A DNA stretch of 64,000 bases from NCBI GenBank assembly GCA_009377445.1, contig WHUA01000012.1, forward strand, positions 1-64,000, given 5' to 3'. The DNA comes from Alphaproteobacteria bacterium (GTDB taxonomy: Bacteria; Pseudomonadota; Alphaproteobacteria; UBA8366). The notes under the pieces were generated by a model that worked only from the letters and a program-made list of their open reading frames with translations, was not told where the DNA came from and did not search any database. Positions 40,829 through 50,069 of the stretch are shown piece by piece (within the stretch, counting starts at the first letter, position 1; each line of letters begins with the position of its first letter). Made by a program: the position numbers and the translations under genes.

Positions 40829-42871
40829 CTATTCCGCGTCTTCCTTGCGCTCGCAGTATTCGCGCCAGACGCCGCGCAGCGCCTCGTCGAACCGGCCGGC
40901 GAAGCCTTGTCCGTCGGTGAGGCTGGACGCGGCGACCCATTCCCGCAGGATGCGGCGCTCCGGCGGCTTGGCGGCGACGGAAAGCACCATCGAAACATAC
41001 TCTTCGGGGGAATGCGCGATCCAATCCGTGAGGTCGAGCTGGTGCAGCAGGCTGGCGCCCACGCGCCCCGCGTGCAGGCCGCCCGCGAGCGTGATGACCG
41101 GCACGCCCATCCACAACGCCTCGCAGGTCGTCGTGGTGCCGTTGTAGGGGAAGGTATCGAGCGCGACGTCCACCTCGTTGTAGAGCGCCAGATGATGCTC
41201 CCGCGCGGCGAGGCGGGCGCGCAGGTCGAGACGGTCTTCGTCGATCCCGTTGAGCTGGAAGGCGCGGACGATGCGCTCCCGCACGCTCTCGTCGGCGAGC
41301 TGGCGCGACTTGAGGAGAAGCCGCGCGCCCGGGCATTCCTGGAGCAGCGTGGACCACATGTCGATGACGCCGCCGGTCACCTTCGACAGGTTGTTGAAGG
41401 ACCCGAAGGTGAGCGGACCGTCGCCGCGGTCGCGGGCGGGCAACGGCGCGTCCTGCGGCGGCGCATAGCAGAGGAACCCTTCCGGGAGGCGGAGCAGCTT
41501 CTCGCTGTGCCATGAGTCGGTGACGCCGGCCGGGTCGGCCCACGGATCGGTGACGCGGTAGTCCATCTGCGACAGCCCGGTGGTCGCCGGGTAGCCGATC
41601 CAGCTTATCTGCAGCGGCGCGGCGCGGCGGCCGAACACCGGCAGCCGGTTGTTCGCCGTGTGGCCCGCCAGATCGATCAGGATGTCGATGCCGTCGGAGC
41701 GGATCAGGTCGTAAAGCTCGCCGTCGGACAGCCCCGCCGTCTCGTGCCAGCGGTCCGCATGCTCGCGGAGGCGCTCGGTCGTGGCGTCCGGCCGGTCGGC
41801 GTCGGCATAGCAGGTCACGTGGAAGCGCCTGCGGTCGTAATGCTCCAGCACCGGCTCGACGAAATAGGCGACGGAATGCGTCCACAGGTCGGGCGAGACG
41901 TAGCCGACCTTGACGACGCGCCCGGGGTCGAGCTCCCGGTCGAAGGCGGCCGGGGACGGCTTCTCGTGCCGCGCGGCCCAATCGCGATGTCCCTTCAGCA
42001 GGGAGTCGCCATCCACCGCCGGATCGTAGGACAGGCACATTACCAGGTTCGAATGGATCTCCGCGTCGTCGGGATCGAGCTCGAGCGCGCGGGCATATAC
42101 TTGGCGCGCTTCGCCGAGGAGGCCCTGATCCTTGAGCGCGATGCCGAGATTGTTGTGCGCCGCCGCCAGATCCGGGTCGATGCGAAGCGCCTCGCGGTGC
42201 GCGGCGACCGCATCCGACAAGGCGCCCTTCGCCGCATGGGCCGCGCCGAGATGCGTGTGCACCAGCGCCGTGCCGGGCTCGAGGGCGACCGCCTGGCGGA
42301 AGCAGTCGATCGCGGTGTCGACGTTGCCCTGCTCCTGCATCACGACGCCGAGGTTGTTGAGCGCCTCCGGATAGAGCGGACGCAGCTTGAGCGCCTGCTT
42401 GTAGCAGCCCGCGGCCTCGTCGGGCCGGCCGCTGGCGCGCAGCACGTTGCCGAGGTTGTTGTGAATCTCCGGAAGATCGGCGCGCAGCTTCACCGCCTTC
42501 CGCAACGCCTCCACGGCGTCCTCCGCTCTGCCCGCGGCGGCGAGCGCGTTGCCGTACTCGTTCAGCAGGATCGCGTCGCTCGGCCGCAGCTCGACGGCGC
42601 GGAGGAACGCGGCCACCGCATCATCGGTCCGGCTTTTCGCCATGAGGATGGAGCCGAGATAGGCCATCGTCACCGCGTCGTCCGGGCGTTGGTCGAGCGC
42701 TGCCTGGGCATGCGTCTCGGCGCCTTCGAAATCGCCGGTCTGGCTGAGGATGCGCGCAAGCAAGGCATGCGCATCCGTCTCGCCGGCATCCGCGGCCTGC
42801 CGCGCCAGCGTCTCCGCCCGCTCGATATCGCCGCCTTTGAGGGCGGCCTGCGCCTCCGCGCTATGGGTCAC
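40829..42871 (-). CDS. TPR protein with O-GlcNAc transferase (SPINDLY/OGT-like) domain
   Basis: About 680 aa. The N-terminal half consists of about eight to nine TPR units (for example EIHNNLGNVLRASGRPDEAA, EALNNLGVVMQEQGNVDTAI, AAHNNLGIALKDQGLLGEAR). The C-terminal glycosyltransferase-41 domain has KVGYVSPDLWTHSVAYFVEP, LTFGSFNNLSKVTG, LLLKSRQLADESVRERI and VALDTFPYNGTTTTCEALWMG. Likely a soluble protein glycosyltransferase; the acceptor and sugar are unknown. No ATG lies near the start; GTG 42871 is used, with a weak ribosome site. It follows the DUF3572 gene by 34 nt. Confidence 0.85.
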   Translation of the reverse strand: MTHSAEAQAALKGGDIERAETLARQAADAGETDAHALLARILSQTGDFEGAETHAQAALDQRPDDAVTMAYLGSILMAKSRTDDAVAAFLRAVELRPSDAILLNEYGNALAAAGRAEDAVEALRKAVKLRADLPEIHNNLGNVLRASGRPDEAAGCYKQALKLRPLYPEALNNLGVVMQEQGNVDTAIDCFRQAVALEPGTALVHTHLGAAHAAKGALSDAVAAHREALRIDPDLAAAHNNLGIALKDQGLLGEARQVYARALELDPDDAEIHSNLVMCLSYDPAVDGDSLLKGHRDWAARHEKPSPAAFDRELDPGRVVKVGYVSPDLWTHSVAYFVEPVLEHYDRRRFHVTCYADADRPDATTERLREHADRWHETAGLSDGELYDLIRSDGIDILIDLAGHTANNRLPVFGRRAAPLQISWIGYPATTGLSQMDYRVTDPWADPAGVTDSWHSEKLLRLPEGFLCYAPPQDAPLPARDRGDGPLTFGSFNNLSKVTGGVIDMWSTLLQECPGARLLLKSRQLADESVRERIVRAFQLNGIDEDRLDLRARLAAREHHLALYNEVDVALDTFPYNGTTTTCEALWMGVPVITLAGGLHAGRVGASLLHQLDLTDWIAHSPEEYVSMVLSVAAKPPERRILREWVAASSLTDGQGFAGRFDEALRGVWREYCERKEDAE

Positions 42872-42905
42872 TGTAACGGAGATGGCATCACCCCTTTCAC
42901 CCGCT

Positions 42906-43181
42906 CTATTCCATCGCCGCGCCCGGCAGGCGCCAGCGGGCCGCGGCGACCGATGACGGCTCCAGCGCCGCATCCTCGGCGAAGGCGACCAGCAGCGCCT
43001 CGTCGGTCAGCAGGTGATCGATGACGCCCGACAGGAAGTCGGGCTCCGCCGCGCGGCAGCGCACGTCGTCCGCCGTCGCACCGGTGGATAGCAGAAACCG
43101 ATGGAACCGGTCCTCGTCGCCGGCGAGGTAGGCCAGCGCGCGCAGCGCCAGCGCCTCTGCCTGTTCTCCCGCCATCGACAC
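42906..43181 (-). CDS. DUF3572 family protein
   Basis: A 91-aa protein with the pattern EALALRALAYLAGDEDRFHR, FLLSTGATADDVRCRAAEPD, FLSGVIDHLLTDEALLVAFA, typical of the alphaproteobacterial DUF3572 family of unknown function. The GTG at 43181 lies eight bases after GGGAGG and is favoured over the ATG at 43175. It probably starts the transcript that includes the TPR glycosyltransferase and is divergent from the luciferase-like gene. Confidence 0.82.
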   Translation of the reverse strand: MSMAGEQAEALALRALAYLAGDEDRFHRFLLSTGATADDVRCRAAEPDFLSGVIDHLLTDEALLVAFAEDAALEPSSVAAARWRLPGAAME

Positions 43182-43254
43182 CGATATGACCTCCCGCCGG
43201 AACCGCGCTATACCTATGCTTCGAGATTGCCACCGCGAACCGGCAAAGTCATCA

Positions 43255-44283
43255 ATGACCGACAAGAAAAGACTCAGGCTAGGCGTGCTCGACCAGTCGC
43301 CGATCCGCGCCGGCGGCACGCCGGCCGATGCGCTGGCCGAGACCATCGAGCTTGCGAAGTTCGTGGAACGCCTTGGATATGGCCGATATTGGCTTGCCGA
43401 GCACCACGCCAGCGAGGGCCTCGCCGGGCCCTCGCCGGAGATCATGATCAGCCGGATCGCGGCCGAGACATCGCGCATCCGCGTAGGCTCGGGCGGGGTG
43501 ATGCTGCCCCATTACAGCCCCTACAAGGTCGCCGAGAACTTCCGAGTCTTGGAGACGCTCTACCCCGGCCGTATCGATCTCGGCATCGGCCGGGCGCCCG
43601 GCAGCGACTTCCCGACCTCGCGGGCGCTGGCCTACGGCTCGCCCGTCGGCTCCGACTACTTCCCCAACATGGTGCAGGACCTGGACGGCTTCCTGCACGA
43701 CTCGCTGCCCGCCGACCATCCGCTCGGCCGCATCCGCGCCCTGCCGAAGACCGAGGGCGCGCCGCCGATCTGGATGCTGGGGTCGAGCGATTTCGGCGGC
43801 GCCTACGCCGCGCATTTCGGCATCGCCTTCTCCTTCGCCCATTTCATCAACCCTGTCGGCGGCGACCAGGTGATGCGCGCCTATTTCGAGAAGTTCCAGC
43901 CTTCGCTGCGCCTCGATCACCCGACGGCGAACATCGGCGCCTTCGTCGTGTGCGCCGACACGGACGCGCAGGCGGAGCGCATCGCCGCGACGCGCGACCT
44001 GCAGCGGCTGCGCGCCGACCAGGGCCGTCACGGGCCGATGCCGTCCATCGAAGAAGCCACGGGCTACGACTATTCCGCGCCGGAGCGCGAGCGCGTCCGC
44101 TACAACCGGGCGCGCACGGTGGTCGGCGGCCCGGACAAGGTGAAGGCGGAACTGCTGGCGCTCGCCGGCCGCTATGGCGTCGACGAGATCGTCGTCATCA
44201 CGAACGTGTATAATTTCGCCGACCGGATGCGCTCCTACGCGCTGCTGGCCGAGACCTTCGACCTGCAATCCCTGCCCGCCTGA
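43255..44283 (+). CDS. LLM class flavin-dependent oxidoreductase (luciferase-like, MsnO8 type)
   Basis: A 342-aa bacterial-luciferase-fold protein, probably using FMNH2 or F420. LGVLDQSPIRAGGTPADALAET is the characteristic start, GYGRYWLAEHHASEGLAGPS the flavin-proximal segment and GGVMLPHYSPYKVAENFRVLETLYPGRIDLGIGRAPG the barrel core. Substrate unknown. First gene of a run with the methyltransferase and lipoprotein genes (gaps of 15 and 3 nt). Confidence 0.88.
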   Translation: MTDKKRLRLGVLDQSPIRAGGTPADALAETIELAKFVERLGYGRYWLAEHHASEGLAGPSPEIMISRIAAETSRIRVGSGGVMLPHYSPYKVAENFRVLETLYPGRIDLGIGRAPGSDFPTSRALAYGSPVGSDYFPNMVQDLDGFLHDSLPADHPLGRIRALPKTEGAPPIWMLGSSDFGGAYAAHFGIAFSFAHFINPVGGDQVMRAYFEKFQPSLRLDHPTANIGAFVVCADTDAQAERIAATRDLQRLRADQGRHGPMPSIEEATGYDYSAPERERVRYNRARTVVGGPDKVKAELLALAGRYGVDEIVVITNVYNFADRMRSYALLAETFDLQSLPA

Positions 44284-44298
44284 GACATAAGTAAAGAA

Positions 44299-45063
44299 AT
44301 GGCCTGGAACCCACAGCAATACCTCGCTTTTGCCGATCATCGCCTGCGTCCGGTGTTCGACCTCCTGGCGCGCGTCCCGGCGGAGGATCCGAACCGGGTT
44401 ACCGACCTCGGCTGCGGCGCGGGCAACGCGACCAGGATTCTCCAGCAGACCTGGCCGGGCGCGGCGATAACCGGCGTCGACAGCTCGCCCGAAATGCTGG
44501 CGCGCGCGCGCAAGGAAGCGCCGGACATCGCCTGGGTCGAGTCGGATATCGCCGCGTGGCGGCCGGCCGAGAAGCCGGACGTGCTGTTCACCAACGCGGC
44601 GCTGCACTGGCTCGACGGACACGAGTCGCTGTTCCCCGCCCTCGCCGCCCAGGTGAAGCCCGGCGGCTATTTCGCGGTGCAGATGCCGGCCAACTTCCGC
44701 GCGCCCTCGCACCGGACGATCGAGGATGTCGGCATCGATCCCCGGTGGCGGTCGGCGATCGAGCCGCTGATCAAGGACCCGCCCACCAGGGAGCCGGAAT
44801 TTTATTACGACCTGTTGAGCCCGATCACGGCGTCGCTGGAAATCTGGCATATAGAGTATCTCCAGGTCCTGCGCGGCGAAGACCCGGTGGCGGAGTTCGT
44901 CAAGGGAAGCTGGCTGCCGCATTTCCTGGAAGCGCTCGCGGAGCCGGCGCGCAGCGAATTCGAGGCGGAATACCGGGCGCGGCTTCGTGCCGCCTACCCA
45001 AAGAGGCCCGACGGCGCGACATTATTTCCGTTCAAGCGCCTGTTCATCGTGGCGCGCGTGTAA
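44299..45063 (+). CDS. tam: Trans-aconitate 2-methyltransferase-like SAM methyltransferase
   Basis: A 254-aa enzyme that matches Tam throughout: MAWNPQQYLAFADHRLRPVFDLLARV at the start, SAM motif VTDLGCGAGNATRIL (about 34-48), FTNAALHWLDGHESLFPALA, and the C-terminal PFKRLFIVARV. Tam methylates trans-aconitate, a by-product of the aconitase reaction. An isocitrate-type dehydrogenase gene lies just downstream, which fits TCA-linked chemistry but is not proof. Confidence 0.88.
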   Translation: MAWNPQQYLAFADHRLRPVFDLLARVPAEDPNRVTDLGCGAGNATRILQQTWPGAAITGVDSSPEMLARARKEAPDIAWVESDIAAWRPAEKPDVLFTNAALHWLDGHESLFPALAAQVKPGGYFAVQMPANFRAPSHRTIEDVGIDPRWRSAIEPLIKDPPTREPEFYYDLLSPITASLEIWHIEYLQVLRGEDPVAEFVKGSWLPHFLEALAEPARSEFEAEYRARLRAAYPKRPDGATLFPFKRLFIVARV

Positions 45064-45066
45064 GGA

Positions 45067-45573
45067 ATGAACGTGCATCCGATCCGAACGACGGCGATCC
45101 TGCTCGGCGCTCTGCTGCTCGCCGGCTGCGCGGTCGCCGACTACATCAACGAGAACCCGCAGAAGGTCGGCGCGCCGATCTTCGGCGGCGCGGTCGGCCT
45201 CGCCGCGGGCGAGGCGATCGGCAGCGGCGCCGCCGAAGCGGGGCTTGGCGCGACCGGCATCATCGTCGGCCTTGCGGCCGGTCCCTATCTGCAGAAGCGG
45301 GATCTGGTGTTCTTCGACAAGGCGATCGACCAGGCCGCCGTGGCGGAGCCGGGAAAACCCGTTCATTGGAACAATCCGAATACCGGAACCACCGGCGCCA
45401 TGGTCCGGCTGAAGGATGTCCCCGGACCGGATTTCAACACCTGCCGCCAGTTGCGCAGCGACGTGAATGCCGGCGGCAACATCGCGGCCGAGATACTGAT
45501 GGTGTGCCGGCCCAAGTTCGGCGCCTGGTACATCGATTCGAGCTGGCCGGTCGAGGGCAAGCCCGCCGGCTGA
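45067..45573 (+). CDS. Lipoprotein with glycine-zipper segment
   Basis: A 168-aa precursor. The lipobox is LLLAGCAV, with the modified Cys at about residue 21. A Gly/Ala-rich segment (KVGAPIFGGAVGLAAGEAIG and GATGIIVGLAAGP) resembles glycine-zipper lipoproteins. The C-terminal half (VHWNNPNTGTTGAMVRLKDV) is like surface-antigen/17-kDa family proteins. It would sit in the outer or inner membrane. Starts 3 nt after tam. Confidence 0.78.
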   Translation: MNVHPIRTTAILLGALLLAGCAVADYINENPQKVGAPIFGGAVGLAAGEAIGSGAAEAGLGATGIIVGLAAGPYLQKRDLVFFDKAIDQAAVAEPGKPVHWNNPNTGTTGAMVRLKDVPGPDFNTCRQLRSDVNAGGNIAAEILMVCRPKFGAWYIDSSWPVEGKPAG

Positions 45574-45629
45574 GCTCTTCGACTGCTCACTTCCGACATG
45601 ACTTCATAGGAATAAAGGACGGAACAGAC

Positions 45630-46688
45630 ATGAAAATTCTCGTGTGCAAGGGCGACGGCATCGGCCCGGAAATCGTGGCCGCGGCGGAAGCGGTCGTGAA
45701 GGCGGCCAGCCGCCGCTTCAACCTGGGCCTGGAGATCGACTATGCGGAAATCGGGCTGGAAAGCCTGAAGAGCCAGGGTACCACCTTTCCCGACGCCACC
45801 ATCCAGCGGATGAAGGAGAGCGACGGCATCATCCTCGGCCCGCTGCACACGGCGATCTATCCGCCGCCCGAGAAGGGCGGACCGAACGCGTCGGGCGGCA
45901 CGCGCAAGGCGCTCGACCTCTACGCCAACGTCCGCCCGTCGCGCGTCCGTCCCGGCTGCCCGGCGCATGTGAAGAAGATGGACGTGGTGATCGTGCGCGA
46001 GAACACGGAAGGCTTCTACGCCGACCGCAACATGTTCGCCGGCCGGGGCGAGTTCATGCCGACGCCGGACGTCGCCATCTCGATGCGCAAGGTCACGCGC
46101 GAGGGCTGCATGCGCATCGCCGAATCCGCCTGCGAGCTCGCCAAGCAGCGCTCGGGCAAGCTGACGATGGTCCACAAGGGCAACGTGATGAAGATGACCG
46201 ACGGGCTGTTCGCCGATTGCGTCAACGAGGTCGCGTCCCGCTACAAGCTCGAGGTCGACGAATACTTCATCGACGCGATGACCGCGCTGATCGTGCGCAA
46301 GCCGGAGTTCTTCGACGTCATCGTCACCACCAACATGTACGGCGACATCCTGTCCGACCTCGCCGCCGAGCTGTCCGGCGGCCTCGGCCTCGGCCCCTCG
46401 ATCAACGCCGGGGCGGACCATTGCGTGGCGCAGGCGGCGCACGGCTCCGCCCCCGACATCGCCGGCAGGAACATCGCCAACCCGACCGCGATGATCCTCT
46501 CCTGCGGCATGCTGCTGGACTGGCTGGGTCGCCGCCACAAGCGGCCCGAGCTGCAGGAAGCGGCGAAGCGCATCGACGAGGTCATCGAAAGCCAGCTCGC
46601 CGACAAGAACGGCCGCACGCCGGATCTCGGCGGCAAGCTCGGCACCGGCGCCTTCGGCGAGGCGGTGGCGAAGCGGTTGGCGGGGTAG
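45630..46688 (+). CDS. Isocitrate/isopropylmalate-type beta-decarboxylating dehydrogenase
   Basis: A 352-aa NAD(P)- and metal-dependent decarboxylating dehydrogenase. KILVCKGDGIGPEIVAAAEA is the family start, RENTEGFYADR the substrate loop, VTREGCMRIAESACELAKQR the coenzyme helix and TTNMYGDILSDLAAELSGGLGLGPS the metal/cofactor region. The family includes isocitrate, isopropylmalate, homoisocitrate and tartrate dehydrogenases; the combination points to isocitrate- or tartrate-like use but I cannot decide. AGGAATAAAGGACGG precedes the ATG. Confidence 0.87.
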   Translation: MKILVCKGDGIGPEIVAAAEAVVKAASRRFNLGLEIDYAEIGLESLKSQGTTFPDATIQRMKESDGIILGPLHTAIYPPPEKGGPNASGGTRKALDLYANVRPSRVRPGCPAHVKKMDVVIVRENTEGFYADRNMFAGRGEFMPTPDVAISMRKVTREGCMRIAESACELAKQRSGKLTMVHKGNVMKMTDGLFADCVNEVASRYKLEVDEYFIDAMTALIVRKPEFFDVIVTTNMYGDILSDLAAELSGGLGLGPSINAGADHCVAQAAHGSAPDIAGRNIANPTAMILSCGMLLDWLGRRHKRPELQEAAKRIDEVIESQLADKNGRTPDLGGKLGTGAFGEAVAKRLAG

Positions 46689-46746
46689 GCACAGCCTGCT
46701 TGTGGGCAGGGCGATCGCATTGGGGGGATCGCGACGATTGGGACTG

Positions 46747-46879
46747 GCGGGGTGCGTGCTTCGACAAGGTCAGCATGAGGTTTTTTCTCAATGCCACGAA
46801 GATTCTCCCTCATCCTGAGCCCGTCGAAGGACGCACGGCATTCGTGCAACCTCATGTTTCGACAAGCTCAACATGAGGG
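46747..46879. repeat. REP-like palindromic repeat, related to 7001-7215
   Basis: GCGGGGTGCGTGCTTCGACA begins the left arm, ATGAGGTTTTTTCTCAATGCC is the shared loop and CTCATCCTGAGCCCGTCGAA the right arm; an extra arm TTTCGACAAGCTCAACATGA follows (46857-46876). It fills the gap between convergent genes. Confidence 0.8.
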
Positions 46880-46905
46880 CGGAATAGCGTGCGAGTGCAA
46901 TCCTA

Positions 46906-47832
46906 CTAAGCTCGTCCCCCCTCATACACCAACCGCGCGGCGGCCAGATCCTCGATCGCCGCGCCGACGGACTTGAAGAGCGTGATCTCGTCCGCATCGC
47001 GGCGGCCGGGATGGGCGCCGCGGGTGAGGTCGAACAGGTCGCCGGCGATGTCCGACGGCGCAAGCACGCCTTCCGCCAACGGCACCGCCAGGTCGCCCGT
47101 CGATTTCAGCGCGGCCCGCGTGTCGACGAAAACCGTGGATCGCCGCACGGCCTCGTCGTCCGCCTCGCGGCTGGACGGGGAGTAGTTGCCGACCAGGTCC
47201 ACATGCGTGCCGGGGCGGAGCCATTCGCCCCGCAGCACCGGTTGCTGCGCCAACGTGGCGCAGGACACGATATCCGCCTCGGACACGGCCGTGGCGAGGT
47301 CGCCGGTGGCCGACACGTCGAGCCCCTTCCCTTGCCAGCGCGCGGCCACGGCCTCGGCCTTCTCCGCCGACCGGCCCCACACCGTCACCCGCCGGATCGG
47401 CCGGACAGCGGCATGCGCTTCGATCAGGTTGCCGGTGCCGAGCACCGCCAGGTGGCCGCTGTCCTTCCGCGCGAGATAGTCGGCAGCGAGCGCTGAGCTC
47501 GCGGCGGTGCGGCGCGCCGTCACTTCGCCGCCGTCGATCAGCGCCAGCACCGCGCCGGTCCGCCCGTCCATCAGCAGCACCGCCGCATTGACCGCGGGGA
47601 TGCCGAGCCCGGCATTGCCCGGGAACACGTTGGCGACCTTCACCGCGATATGGCCGCCCGCGGTCCAGGCCGGCATCAGCAGCAGCTTGCCGTCGGGCGC
47701 GCCGGGCGTCTTCACGAAATGCTCGTGCTTCGCCGGCATCTCGCAGCCGGCGCGGAAGGCGGCGCGGATCGCCTCGACGAGCGGCCGCCAGGGCAGCAGC
47801 GCCCGGGTCCGGTCCTCGTCGAACTGCATCAT
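46906..47832 (-). CDS. Ornithine cyclodeaminase/mu-crystallin family protein
   Basis: A 308-aa NAD(P)-dependent protein. LLMPAWTAGGHIAVKVANVFPGNAGLGIPAV is the substrate-binding start, GEVTARRTAASSALAADYLAR the conserved Arg region and LAVLGTGNLIEAHAAVRPIRRVTVWGRS the Rossmann motif. Family members act as ornithine cyclodeaminase, ketimine reductase or alanine dehydrogenase. The start at 47832 lies 8 nt after the TauD-like stop at 47840, so the two are co-transcribed. Confidence 0.88.
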   Translation of the reverse strand: MMQFDEDRTRALLPWRPLVEAIRAAFRAGCEMPAKHEHFVKTPGAPDGKLLLMPAWTAGGHIAVKVANVFPGNAGLGIPAVNAAVLLMDGRTGAVLALIDGGEVTARRTAASSALAADYLARKDSGHLAVLGTGNLIEAHAAVRPIRRVTVWGRSAEKAEAVAARWQGKGLDVSATGDLATAVSEADIVSCATLAQQPVLRGEWLRPGTHVDLVGNYSPSSREADDEAVRRSTVFVDTRAALKSTGDLAVPLAEGVLAPSDIAGDLFDLTRGAHPGRRDADEITLFKSVGAAIEDLAAARLVYEGGRA

Positions 47833-47839
47833 CGCGAGG

Positions 47840-48841
47840 TCAGCCGGCGGCGCGGAAGCGCGACGCCTTTGGGACGTAGAGGTCGAGCAGGCTGACGCCG
47901 TTGCGCAGCCCCGCCTCGTCATGCATCCAGAGGCGCACGAGATGGCGGCGGTGCGCGGCGTCGTCGCGGTACTCGGTGCGCGAATGCAGGATCAGGTAGT
48001 TGTTGATGAACTGCAGGTCGCCCTTCCGGAGCCCCATCGAAAGCTGGTACTCGGGACGCGCGCAGAGGGAGTCGAGATGGTCGAGCGCTTCGATCTCCGC
48101 CGCGCTCAGCACGACGCCTTCCTTCTCGGCCCACTCGATCGGGTTGCGGTTGTAGCAGCAATGCAGCAGCCCGTTGCGGAAGCTGAAGACCGGCACGCGC
48201 TCCGGCGACAGCGGGTTTTCCCCAGGATCGTGCTGGCCGCGCCGGTGGTGGTAGAAGCCGCGCAGCAGCGTCTCCATGTGGTCCGGACGGGTGCGCAGGA
48301 TCTCGTTGTAGATCGCGGCGGCGCTGGCGATCAGGCTCCGCCCACCCTCCGCCGCCTCGCCCAGGCACAGGAGGCCGGCATAGTCCGCGCCGTCGGTGTG
48401 GAACGGCAGCAGCTTGTTGCTGCTGTAGCCGCGGGACTTGTGGTCGTAGGGAATGCCCTTGTCGATCACATCGACGACGACCTGACCCTCGTAGTTCTGC
48501 ACCACGATGCGGCCAAGATAGGCGGCGAGTCCGCCATAGGCGAGCAGGCTTTCGTCGTAGCCGAAGCGGTCGGCGGGAAACCCGCCGATCACGGCGAAGC
48601 CACGCCCGGCATTGAGGTCGTCGTAGCTCTCGGCGAGAAGGTCGGCGGTTTCCTGCAAGGAAAAGTCGGCGCGGGCGATCTCGTTGAAGGGAATGCCTGC
48701 GGCCTTGACCGCCCGGACGGCGGCCTCGATTTCCGCCGCCATGCGCGGCGTCAGCGGCCGTACCCAGCTTCGCTCGGTGCCGAGATCGCGCGATTTCCAG
48801 GCGCTCGGGCCTTTCACCTCGGTCAACTCGCGCGCCATCAT
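47840..48841 (-). CDS. TauD/TfdA family Fe(II)/2-oxoglutarate dioxygenase
   Basis: A 333-aa oxygenase. The iron ligands are His148 and Asp150 (PFHTDGADYAGLLCLG) and a distal His in NYLILHSRTEYRDD; RRHLVRLWMHDE provides the 2-oxoglutarate Arg. This shape is found in the gamma-butyrobetaine hydroxylase/clavaminate-synthase-like branch. Substrate unknown. Operon with the ornithine cyclodeaminase-like gene and the HtrA-like gene upstream (30-nt gap). Confidence 0.87.
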   Translation of the reverse strand: MMARELTEVKGPSAWKSRDLGTERSWVRPLTPRMAAEIEAAVRAVKAAGIPFNEIARADFSLQETADLLAESYDDLNAGRGFAVIGGFPADRFGYDESLLAYGGLAAYLGRIVVQNYEGQVVVDVIDKGIPYDHKSRGYSSNKLLPFHTDGADYAGLLCLGEAAEGGRSLIASAAAIYNEILRTRPDHMETLLRGFYHHRRGQHDPGENPLSPERVPVFSFRNGLLHCCYNRNPIEWAEKEGVVLSAAEIEALDHLDSLCARPEYQLSMGLRKGDLQFINNYLILHSRTEYRDDAAHRRHLVRLWMHDEAGLRNGVSLLDLYVPKASRFRAAG

Positions 48842-48871
48842 GTCGCCGTCTCCCGCCGCAAGATGCAGCCC

Positions 48872-49849
48872 TCAGTGCAGCCGGGGCGCCTTCAGCATGT
48901 CGTACCGGCTGACCGACTGGACATGCACCTCGAGCTGGTCGTTGTTGCGCTGCAGGTTCAGCGGCACGTCGGTGCCGGCCGGGCCGAGCGCCCAGATGCG
49001 CCGGAACATCACCGCAAGGTCGTTCACCGGCTGCCGGTTCACGCCGAGCACGATGTCGCCGACGGTGACGCCCGCGCGGTCGGCCGGGCCGCCGTCGACC
49101 ATTCCGGCCACGACGAGCGCGCCGTTGACCTCCGTCGTGATCATGCCGAGCCACGGCCGCGGCGGCTTCTGGCGGCGGCCATAGCGCTTGAGATCCTCCA
49201 GGACCGGCTTCAGCAGATCGATCGGAATGATCAGGTTGCCGTCGTGGCGGCGCTCACCGGGCAGCGCCTGCTGCACGAACAGCGACCCGATCCCGCAGAG
49301 CTGTCCGGCCGCGTTCAGGAGGGCGGCCCCGCCCCAGGAAGGATGCGGCGGCGACGTGAAGATTCCTTCGTCGAGGACGTATTCCCAGTAGCCGGCGAAC
49401 TCGCGCTTCGAGACCACGCTCGCCTTCACCGCATTCTGCGTCCCGCCGTAACCGGCGAGGACCACCGGGTCGCCGATCGTGAGGGCGCCGGAATCGCCGA
49501 TATCGAGCGCCGGCAGGTTGAGCTTGCCGAGCGACTGGACCAGGCCGAACCCGGTTTCCTGATCGTAGCCGAGCGCATGGCCCGGCGTCGCCCGCCCGTT
49601 GATATCGACCAGCCAGATGGTTTCCGCCTCGGTCACCAGATAGCCGACCGTGAGCACGAGCCCTCTCTCGTCGATCACGACGCCGTGCCCGGCGCGCTCG
49701 GTCCCGAGCATCGCCGCCGTCAGGGCATCCTCCGGCACGTGGGTGCGCAGCGCCATCACCGAAGACAAGGCGCGCTCCAGGTCATAGGACACGTCGTCGG
49801 GGCGCGGCTGCAAAGCCGGGTCGATTCTCGGTTCTTCTGGTACAGACAT
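48872..49849 (-). CDS. HtrA/DegP-like trypsin-fold PDZ protein lacking its catalytic triad
   Basis: A 325-aa protein without signal peptide. The trypsin-like fold is recognisable (ERAGHGVVIDERGLVLTVGY, DIGDSGALTIGDPVVLAGYG), but the usual His-His-Val of the triad is VGYLV, the Asp segment reads DQETGFGLVQ, and the Ser loop reads PSWGGAALLN in place of GNSGGPL. A PDZ domain follows (about 230-315, WLGMITTEVNGALVVAGMVDGGPADRAGVT). A cytoplasmic binding or scaffold role is more likely than proteolysis. Confidence 0.82.
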   Translation of the reverse strand: MSVPEEPRIDPALQPRPDDVSYDLERALSSVMALRTHVPEDALTAAMLGTERAGHGVVIDERGLVLTVGYLVTEAETIWLVDINGRATPGHALGYDQETGFGLVQSLGKLNLPALDIGDSGALTIGDPVVLAGYGGTQNAVKASVVSKREFAGYWEYVLDEGIFTSPPHPSWGGAALLNAAGQLCGIGSLFVQQALPGERRHDGNLIIPIDLLKPVLEDLKRYGRRQKPPRPWLGMITTEVNGALVVAGMVDGGPADRAGVTVGDIVLGVNRQPVNDLAVMFRRIWALGPAGTDVPLNLQRNNDQLEVHVQSVSRYDMLKAPRLH

Positions 49850-50069
49850 CGAAGCCTATTCCGTGTTGCGAGGTTTCAACGCTCAAATCTACCCAGGGAT
49901 CCGATGGATCCGACGCAGAGTCCAAGCTAGGCCTTCGTCCACTATACTACTGCCGTGCCCACCCGGCTTCAAAGAACGGCGCCGCGGCCCGCCGAATCCG
50001 ATCAAATCTGATGCAAGCCTGCCGATTACCGGTAATATCGGGGCCGATAACCCAATGAAGGCGGCAACC

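Noticed and set aside
47507..49930. 807-codon frame on the plus strand
   Set aside because: It runs antisense through the ornithine cyclodeaminase, TauD-like and HtrA-like genes, all of which have family motifs; the translation has none.
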